From NCBI GenBank assembly GCA_947589525.1, contig CANQAW010000049.1, forward strand, positions 1-10,527: a stretch of DNA of 10,527 nt. The letters are read 5' to 3'. This stretch comes from Candidatus Gastranaerophilales bacterium (GTDB taxonomy: Bacteria > Cyanobacteriota > Vampirovibrionia > Gastranaerophilales > Gastranaerophilaceae). The position numbers and the translations under genes are program-made. How positions within the stretch are numbered: position 1 is the first letter of the stretch; each line of letters opens with the position of its first letter. The notes beneath the pieces are model-generated. The model saw only the letters and a program-made list of their open reading frames with translations, had not been told where the DNA came from and did not search any database. This document shows, piece by piece, positions 5,575 to 10,527 of the stretch.

Positions 5575-8028
5575 TTATACTTTTTCAATAATGATTTTAT
5601 CGTCTTTTATATCCATTTTAAGCTTATCTTTAGGTTTATAATTACCGCTTAAAATTTCTTCCGCCAATACGTCTTCAACTTTTCTTTGAATTACACGTCT
5701 TAACGGACGGGCGCCGTATGTTTCGGAATAACCTTCTTTGGCTAAATAATCTTTTGCTTCGTTGGTTACTTCGATTGTTAATTCTCTTTCCGAAAGACGT
5801 TTAAACAGGTCTTTCATCATTAAATCTACAATTTGTCTGATTTCTTCATGGCTTAAATGAGCAAATACGATAATATCATCAACACGATTTAAAAACTCCG
5901 GTCTGAAAGCCTTTTTTAGTTCTTCATTTACGGTATCTTTTAATTTTTCGTATCTGTCTTTTTTGTCGTCACCCGAAACTGAAAATCCAAGCTTTTGAGT
6001 ATTTGTAATCATACTTGCACCGACATTAGAGGTCATTATGATGATTGTATTTTTAAAATTAATATGTCTTCCTTTGGAATCCGTCAAACGACCGTCATCA
6101 AGTATTTGAAGCATTATATTAAACACATCGGGGTGTGCTTTTTCAATTTCATCAAACAGAACGACGCAATACGGTTTTTTCCTTATTGTTTCGCACATAT
6201 TTCCGCCATCGTCATAGCCGACATACCCTGGAGGAGAACCGATTAATTTGGAAGTCGCATGTTTTTCCATAAATTCCGACATATCAACTCTAACCATGTT
6301 GTCTTCAGAGCCAAATACAGCTTCGGCAAGCGCTTTGGCAAGTTCGGTTTTACCAACGCCTGTCGGACCAGAAAAAATAAAGCTTCCTATTGGTCTGTTA
6401 GGCGATTTTAGTCCTACTCTGGCACGTCTGATTGATTTTGCCAAAGAAGTTACGGCATCAGCCTGACCGATTACTCTGTTGTGAAGAGTTTCTTCAAGTT
6501 TTAATAATTTTTCGGATTCGGCTTCGGTTATTTTTGTAACGGGAATGCCTGTTATAGTTGCAATAACCTGTGCAACTTCTTCGACTCCGACCGTTGGTTT
6601 ATTTTCTTCCTGAGACTCTCTCCAAGCCTCAGATGCTTCATGAATTTTATCTTTAAGCTCCGCTTCGTCATCTCTAAGGTCGGAAGCACGCTCAAATTCT
6701 TGATTTCTGATAGCCTCTTCTTTTTCTTTTATTATTGCTTTAAGCTGTTTATCAAGCTCTTTGCCTTCGGGGGGCAAAGTTGAAACGTTTAATCTTACCT
6801 TTGAGGCAGCTTCATCTATTATATCTATGGCTTTATCGGGCAAGTATCTTTCCGTAATAAATTTGGAAGATAATTCCGTTGCCGCAACAATTGCTTCATC
6901 TGAAATTATAAGTTTATGATGTTCTTCGTATTTGGATTTTAAACCTTTAATTATTTCTATTGTTTCTTCTATACTGGGCTGATCAACTATGACTGTTTGG
7001 AAACGTCTTTCTAAAGCTGAGTCTTTTTCAATATATTTGCGATATTCATCTAACGTTGTAGCGCCAATAACCTGAATTTCACCTCGAGACAGCGCCGGCT
7101 TTAAAATGTTGGCTGCATCAATTGCGCCCTCTGCCGCCCCTGCACCTATCAATGTATGCATTTCATCAATAACAAGAATAATGTTTCCTGCCTGACGTAT
7201 TTCATCCATAATTTTCTTAAGACGTTCTTCAAACTCGCCTCTGTATTTTGTACCTGCGATTAAAAGACCCATATCAAGCTGTATTATTTTTTTATTTTCC
7301 AATATATCGGGTACTTCGCAATCAACAATTCTTTGAGCTAAACCTTGAGCAATAGCAGTTTTACCGACTCCGGGTTCACCGATTAATACAGGGTTATTTT
7401 TTGTTCTTCTTGCGAGAATTTGAATAACACGCTCAATTTCTTTTTCTCTGCCTACTACAGGGTCAAGTCTTTGCTCTTGAGCCGCAAGTGTTAAATCCGT
7501 ACCGAATTCATCAAGCGAAGGAGTTTTGGCAGATTTTTGAGAAACCCCGGGAGTAGCAAGAGCAGAACCCGAAGAACCCGATGAACTCGATTTTGTTTCA
7601 CCAAGCATTTTTATAACATTAGCACGGCATTTATTTAAATCTACACCAAGATTTTCCAATACCTTAGCGGCAACTCCTTCCCCTTCACGAATTAAACCGA
7701 GCAGAAGATGCTCCGTACCTATATAGTTATGTCCCAGTTGTCTTGCCTCATCCCATGACAGTTCCAAAACTTTTTTTGCTCTCGGCGTGAACGGGATTTC
7801 AACTGCTACAAACCCGCATCCTCTGCCTATTATTTTTTCGACTTCTTCCCTTGCTTCTTTTATGTTGACGCCCATTGATTTTAATGTTTTGGCGGCAATC
7901 CCCGTACCTTCCGAAATCAAACCCAAAAGAAGCTGTTCCGTTCCGACAAAATTATGCCCAAGACGTCTGGATTCTTCTTGAGCTAACATTATAACTCTTA
8001 TAGCTTTTTCCGTAAATCTTTCAAACAT
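5575..8028 (-). CDS. clpC: ClpC-type AAA+ unfoldase, ATPase subunit of the Clp protease
   Basis: ClpC unfolds proteins with ATP and threads them into the ClpP chamber in the cytosol. The 817 residues contain, in order: a double Clp N-domain (1-145) with two copies of the LGHN(F/Y)-x-GTE(Q/H)-LLLGLI unit; a Ser/Gly-rich linker (147-170); AAA+ domain D1 with Walker A GEPGVGKT (217-224), Walker B D288-E289 and RRF (341-343); the UVR-type middle region (about 425-460), which separates ClpC from ClpB and ClpA; and D2 with Walker A GPTGVGKT (554-561), Walker B D626-E627, the ClpP-docking loop LGF (680-682) and sensor-2 GARPLRR (772-778). All key residues are present. The N-domain and the LGF loop resemble cyanobacterial ClpC more than Bacillus ClpC (VGF loop). 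AGGAAA lies upstream of ATG 8028. The gene follows rpiB by 81 bp with no terminator between. No ctsR, mcsA or mcsB is adjacent, and no CtsR box or CIRCE element was found upstream. Confidence 0.97.
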   Translation of the reverse strand: MFERFTEKAIRVIMLAQEESRRLGHNFVGTEQLLLGLISEGTGIAAKTLKSMGVNIKEAREEVEKIIGRGCGFVAVEIPFTPRAKKVLELSWDEARQLGHNYIGTEHLLLGLIREGEGVAAKVLENLGVDLNKCRANVIKMLGETKSSSSGSSGSALATPGVSQKSAKTPSLDEFGTDLTLAAQEQRLDPVVGREKEIERVIQILARRTKNNPVLIGEPGVGKTAIAQGLAQRIVDCEVPDILENKKIIQLDMGLLIAGTKYRGEFEERLKKIMDEIRQAGNIILVIDEMHTLIGAGAAEGAIDAANILKPALSRGEIQVIGATTLDEYRKYIEKDSALERRFQTVIVDQPSIEETIEIIKGLKSKYEEHHKLIISDEAIVAATELSSKFITERYLPDKAIDIIDEAASKVRLNVSTLPPEGKELDKQLKAIIKEKEEAIRNQEFERASDLRDDEAELKDKIHEASEAWRESQEENKPTVGVEEVAQVIATITGIPVTKITEAESEKLLKLEETLHNRVIGQADAVTSLAKSIRRARVGLKSPNRPIGSFIFSGPTGVGKTELAKALAEAVFGSEDNMVRVDMSEFMEKHATSKLIGSPPGYVGYDDGGNMCETIRKKPYCVVLFDEIEKAHPDVFNIMLQILDDGRLTDSKGRHINFKNTIIIMTSNVGASMITNTQKLGFSVSGDDKKDRYEKLKDTVNEELKKAFRPEFLNRVDDIIVFAHLSHEEIRQIVDLMMKDLFKRLSERELTIEVTNEAKDYLAKEGYSETYGARPLRRVIQRKVEDVLAEEILSGNYKPKDKLKMDIKDDKIIIEKV

Positions 8029-8065
8029 ATAAGTTTTCCTATGTATATTTTCTATCTCTACAGAA

Positions 8066-8094
8066 AGTTTACAATGAAAATAACATTAATACAA
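8066..8094 (-). promoter_or_regulatory. Weak predicted promoter upstream of clpC
   Basis: On the minus strand TTGTAT (8094-8089) is followed after 17 bp by TAAACT (8071-8066). Both match the consensus only partly. If it is not used, clpC must be co-transcribed with rpiB through the 81-bp gap, which holds no terminator. Confidence 0.25.
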
Positions 8095-8109
8095 GACGGA
8101 AATAATTAT

Positions 8110-8544
8110 TTATAACTGTTCAATCATATCTATGCGTTTTTGGTGCCTTCCGCCTAAAAATTCGCTGTTTAACCATATATCAACAATTTCTTTTGCCGTA
8201 CCCGTTCCTATAACTCTGCCGCCAAGAGTTAAGACGTTTGAGTTATTGTGTTGTCTTGACATTTTGGCACTAAATGTATCTGATACGCAAACGGCTCTAA
8301 TCCCTTTAAATTTGTTGGCACATATCTGCATGCCGAGTCCTGTTCCGCAAAATAAAATTCCTTTGTCAAACTCATTGGAAATAATTCTTTGACAAAGCTT
8401 TTTAGCGTATATCGGATAATCGCAGGATTCGGAACTGTCCGTTCCTATATCTGAAACACTGTAGCCATTTTGCATCAAATAATCTTTAATAACATTTTTT
8501 AATTCCAAACCGCCATGGTCGGATGCAATTATAATTTTATTCAT
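8110..8544 (-). CDS. rpiB: Ribose-5-phosphate isomerase B
   Basis: RpiB interconverts ribose 5-phosphate and ribulose 5-phosphate in the non-oxidative pentose phosphate pathway in the cytosol. The 144 residues are close to the E. coli length, and active-site residues fall at the same numbers: D9-H10 in ASDHGG, Y43 in CDYP, catalytic C66 and T68 in FCGTGLGM, H99 in RQHNNSNVL, R133 and R137. The GTG loop is followed by QICANK where most members have SIAANK, a mild variation. The catalytic Cys indicates the RpiB/LacAB branch with Cys as base rather than the Glu-type branch. A strong GAGGAG (8553-8548) precedes the ATG with only 3 bases between, an unusually tight spacing. The predicted promoter lies about 35 bp upstream inside an inverted repeat. 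clpC follows in the same direction after 81 bp. Confidence 0.95.
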   Translation of the reverse strand: MNKIIIASDHGGLELKNVIKDYLMQNGYSVSDIGTDSSESCDYPIYAKKLCQRIISNEFDKGILFCGTGLGMQICANKFKGIRAVCVSDTFSAKMSRQHNNSNVLTLGGRVIGTGTAKEIVDIWLNSEFLGGRHQKRIDMIEQL

Positions 8545-8562
8545 ATTCTCCTCGCAAAATAA

Positions 8563-8605
8563 TGCATTAATAAAATTATTATACTATTTAATAATTATTA
8601 ATGCA
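8563..8605. repeat. 11-bp inverted repeat spanning the rpiB promoter, candidate operator
   Basis: TGCATTAATAA (8563-8573) and its exact complement TTATTAATGCA (8595-8605) are separated by 21 bp. The spacer holds a perfect TATAAT on the minus strand (8583-8578), preceded by a TGCATT-like -35 with 16-17 bp spacing inside the upstream arm. With a start predicted near 8571, the upstream arm would not be transcribed, so a protein-binding dyad is more likely than an RNA hairpin. Confidence 0.5.
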
Positions 8606-8629
8606 CTGAAATTGTTTAATTATATAATA

Positions 8630-8660
8630 TCTAAAAGCCAAACCGCCCTTTTATGGCTTT
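8630..8660 (-). terminator. Possible weak terminator overlapping the end of the 549-residue gene
   Basis: On the minus strand AAAGCCA (8660-8654) pairs with TGGCTTT (8640-8634), and one more T follows before AG. The 13-base loop contains the TAA stop codon, so the hairpin starts inside the last two codons. The stem is only 7 bp and the U-run is short, so leakage into rpiB is possible. Confidence 0.4.
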
Positions 8661-10300
8661 AAATGCGTTACCAGCCTTTTTAGTATTGCTTTGCCGCCTG
8701 AAACAACAGCATCACCGACTGTCTTTGCGCCGCTTCCGATTGCCCCGCCGAATGATTTAACTGCTGCAGGAATTGATTTAAATATGCCGTATGCGCTTGC
8801 ACCTATAACACCGCCGCTAATTGTGTCTTTAGCCATATCAGAACCTTTGAATTCGTTATTTTCAATCTCATCTGTATTTTTTTCGACTTGTTTTGTAGCC
8901 ATTTTGCAAAGACCGCCGACCAAGAAAGCGCCTGCCGTTCCTATTAAGCCGACAGCTATTGTCGGTATGCTCACGGGTGCGGTAGCTGCAACCGCTGCTG
9001 CAATTCCGATACCTCCAAGTATACCTCCTGCAATTGCGGTAGCGTTGCTGACTATTTCAGCTCCGCCGCCCGATTTATTACAATATTTATCAACCAGTGC
9101 CTGAACCTCTTCAATTTCATCTTGAGTTGCGCTGTCTCCTTTTTGTGCCAATTCTATTATTTTATCTTGGATATTTTCAGGACTGTATTTTGTGTTAAAA
9201 AAGTTTTTAATTTTTCCTGCTGTTTTTCCGAAAAATCCTTCTTTAGATGTTGCCTGTTCATAATCGCTTTGCATTGATGCAATTGTATCAATGGTTTTTT
9301 GTTCACAATCTTTTGTTAAACAGGCCAGTTTTGCATTAACGTCAGTTTCAACGGCTTGCTCAAATTCCGGATTCATTACACCAAACACATCCCAATCGGA
9401 ATCGGTAACGGCTCTTTCTTTTATTAATCTGCCGTCTTTAGTGTATATTTGAACTTTATATTCTTCGCCGTCTTGTACTAATACCGAATATCCGTTATCA
9501 TTTTCAACCCGTTTCAGTTCGCCTTCAACTTTATCCGTGTTTTCGGTTTTAGTATCTTCGCTATCCATGTCGGATTCGATATTGCCGTTATCCGTATTTT
9601 CATTTGATACTTCGCTATCAGAAGAGCTGTTATCATTTACGGCTGAATTTTCTTGTGTTTTATTGGGATTTTCCAAACCAAAAGCTTCCCAATCCGAATT
9701 TACGACATCTCTTTCTTTTACAAATTTTCCTTTAGGAGTATAAATTTGAACTTTATAGCCGTCTTCTGTTTGTACTAAAAGTGCGTAGCTGTTTTTTCTT
9801 TCCAGTTTTTTAACATAATTGCCGTTTTCCTCATCTGTTTTTGATTGAGCAGTATTTTCAACTTCATCAGAGATATTTGTCTTATTTTCACCGTTATCAT
9901 CAACTATATCGGCTTCATTATTAATGCTTTCATTATTCAACGATTGAGCAAACATATTATTTACCGATTCGTTTTCTTGAAGCAGCGCTAAATATTCGTC
10001 GGATATATCATTCAAATCTTCCCAGTCATCAAACACATAATGGTTATCATCGGCAATTGCATTTAAAGTTGCGCTTATTGCATCCTGTTCTTGTGAAGAA
10101 AAGTCATATATACTAACTCCTGTCATATCTTCAATTTGGCTGAGCAATTTTTGTGTACATACGCCTTTTCCGTTTGTATTAGCCTCATCAAATGCGGTTT
10201 TAAATATATCATCATTAATTTTTGATGACTTTGTTTTATACAAGTCTCTGATTGCGCCTAACAGATTTCCCGCATTAATTTTTGAGTTTTCCGATGACAT
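8651..10300 (-). CDS. Unrecognised 549-residue protein with a 48-residue tandem-type duplication and a glycine-rich hydrophobic C-terminus
   Basis: I do not recognise this protein. Residues 1-110 look like a small helical domain (FDEANTNGKG, DDWEDLND). Residues 111-163 and 213-260 are acidic, Asn/Ser/Asp/Glu-rich linkers, probably disordered. Between and after them lie two copies of a 48-residue unit, 165-212 and 264-311, offset by exactly 99 residues and identical at 25 of 48 positions; shared cores are LVQ, YKVQIYT, KER, SDW and NP. Residues 325-410 are polar and helical. Residues 411-470 form two hydrophobic Gly/Ala-rich segments (about 416-440 and 446-466), followed by further glycine-rich stretches at 492-508 and 517-540 and a basic tail, KRLVTHLKP. 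There is no N-terminal signal peptide. The glycine-zipper pattern suggests membrane insertion or oligomer packing, which is an inference. ATG 10300 is chosen over the GTG at 10321 because GGAAGG stands just upstream of it. The gene diverges from the aldolase gene. Confidence 0.8.
   Translation of the reverse strand: MSSENSKINAGNLLGAIRDLYKTKSSKINDDIFKTAFDEANTNGKGVCTQKLLSQIEDMTGVSIYDFSSQEQDAISATLNAIADDNHYVFDDWEDLNDISDEYLALLQENESVNNMFAQSLNNESINNEADIVDDNGENKTNISDEVENTAQSKTDEENGNYVKKLERKNSYALLVQTEDGYKVQIYTPKGKFVKERDVVNSDWEAFGLENPNKTQENSAVNDNSSSDSEVSNENTDNGNIESDMDSEDTKTENTDKVEGELKRVENDNGYSVLVQDGEEYKVQIYTKDGRLIKERAVTDSDWDVFGVMNPEFEQAVETDVNAKLACLTKDCEQKTIDTIASMQSDYEQATSKEGFFGKTAGKIKNFFNTKYSPENIQDKIIELAQKGDSATQDEIEEVQALVDKYCNKSGGGAEIVSNATAIAGGILGGIGIAAAVAATAPVSIPTIAVGLIGTAGAFLVGGLCKMATKQVEKNTDEIENNEFKGSDMAKDTISGGVIGASAYGIFKSIPAAVKSFGGAIGSGAKTVGDAVVSGGKAILKRLVTHLKP
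9368..9511 (-). repeat. Protein repeat unit 2 (residues 264-311 of the 549-residue protein)
   Basis: Second copy, aligning to the first without any gap. It contains YSVLVQ, YKVQIYT, G-R-L-I-KER, SDWDVFG and MNP. Most differences are conservative (F/L, V/I, K/R, E/D), which points to retained function rather than a recent copy. Confidence 0.8.
9665..9808 (-). repeat. Protein repeat unit 1 (residues 165-212 of the 549-residue protein)
   Basis: First copy of the 48-residue unit. It contains YALLVQ, YKVQIYT, G-K-F-V-KER, SDWEAFG and ENP. The pattern of short beta-like stretches with turns suggests a small beta domain. Confidence 0.8.
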
Positions 10301-10450
10301 ATTAACCTTCCTTATACACACAATTTTTTATTTATATAATCGGTATTTTGACGTAATTCTAAAGATTGATTTTTGAAAAATTTACAATATTTAACATTTT
10401 TTTGATGTACATTAAATGCGTAGAGGTATTTATTTAAAGGATAAAAACTT
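10301..10450. promoter_or_regulatory. Divergent intergenic region between the 549-residue gene and the aldolase gene
   Basis: The spacer is 150 bp and very AT-rich. For the leftward gene, TTTAGA (10363-10358) and TTATAT (10339-10334) are 18 bp apart on the minus strand, a plausible promoter with a leader of about 30 bases ending in GGAAGG. For the rightward gene, TTGATG near 10407 is followed after about 19 bp by TATTTA, a weaker candidate. No hairpin or clear dyad was found. Confidence 0.35.
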
Positions 10451-10527
10451 ATGAGTGAAAGAAAATTAGTCGGAACAAATGAAATGTTCAAAAAAGCGCT
10501 TGCCGGCAAATATGCCATAGGCGCTTA
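10451..10527 (+). CDS. Class II fructose-bisphosphate (ketose-bisphosphate) aldolase, first 25 codons only
   Basis: Only the N-terminus is in the window. It reads LVGTNEMFKKALAGKYAIGA after five leading residues, which matches the start of class II aldolases (typically LV-S/G-T-x-EM-x-x-KA-x-x-G-x-YA-V/I-GAF). Family members are zinc enzymes that cleave fructose 1,6-bisphosphate, or related ketose bisphosphates, to triose phosphates. The zinc ligands and substrate-specificity residues lie beyond the edge, so tagatose-bisphosphate or other specificity cannot be excluded. AAAGGA stands 9 bases before the ATG and supports the start. Confidence 0.72.
   Translation, partial: MSERKLVGTNEMFKKALAGKYAIGA

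Noticed and set aside
8029..8109. CtsR box or CIRCE element upstream of clpC
   Set aside because: Neither the tandem GGTCAAA heptads nor TTAGCACTC-N9-GAGTGCTAA is present; only a 5-bp TTTCT/AGAAA dyad is seen, too short to name.
8691..9104. 137-residue plus-strand frame rich in Pro and Ala
   Set aside because: It is the antisense of the Gly/Ala-rich tail of the 549-residue protein. Such biased codons leave the opposite strand open without meaning a gene.
10301..10321. Upstream GTG start for the 549-residue protein
   Set aside because: GGAAGG is correctly spaced for ATG 10300, and no ribosome site precedes the GTG.
10312..10518. 68-residue minus-strand open frame across the right edge
   Set aside because: It covers the divergent promoter region, overlaps the well-supported aldolase start and the GTG-extended end of the 549-residue gene, and has no recognisable composition or ribosome site.
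1..10527. CRISPR array, tRNA or rRNA genes, insertion sequences, prophage or defence genes
   Set aside because: No regularly spaced repeats, cloverleaf, rRNA-like stretches, transposase or integrase motifs, or terminal inverted repeats were found on either strand.

Overview
This AT-rich window looks like chromosomal DNA of a low-GC bacterium. The best lineage clue is ClpC. Its N-domain and linker residues closely resemble cyanobacterial ClpC, yet the DNA is far more AT-rich than most cyanobacteria, and no photosynthesis gene is present. Together with a zinc-type ValRS, a TolC-like outer-membrane channel (so a diderm envelope) and a class II aldolase, this fits a non-photosynthetic cyanobacterial relative such as Vampirovibrionia/Melainabacteria (Gastranaerophilales). 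That placement is an inference from remembered family sequences, not a computed tree.

Layout. Positions 1-829 (minus) hold the 5' three quarters or so of a TolC-type efflux protein gene, cut by the window edge. It diverges from valS (924-3539, plus). valS converges on a DPM1-like glycosyltransferase (3531-4238, minus), and the two stop codons overlap by 9 bp. The glycosyltransferase diverges from an orphan radical SAM gene (4332-5306, plus). Their promoters appear to share one -35 region next to a 12-bp palindrome. Between the radical SAM gene and clpC lies a 268-bp gap with three strong terminator hairpins, and a possible small RNA sits between the first two. clpC (5575-8028), rpiB (8110-8544) and an unrecognised 549-residue protein (8651-10300) follow on the minus strand. 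At the right edge the first 25 codons of a class II fructose-bisphosphate aldolase gene run rightwards (10451-10527).

How the genes relate. Most are housekeeping functions: translation (ValRS), protein quality control (ClpC with an off-window ClpP), sugar-phosphate metabolism (RpiB, aldolase), lipid-linked sugar supply (glycosyltransferase) and export (TolC-like). Frequent strand switches suggest mostly single-gene transcription units. rpiB-clpC is the only pair with no visible terminator between its members. I see no CRISPR array, transposon, prophage or recognisable defence system.

The least explained content is the 549-residue protein, with an exact 99-residue internal duplication and a glycine-rich hydrophobic C-terminus, the monocistronic radical SAM enzyme with extra cysteines and no visible substrate peptide, and the possible small RNA at about 5427-5533.
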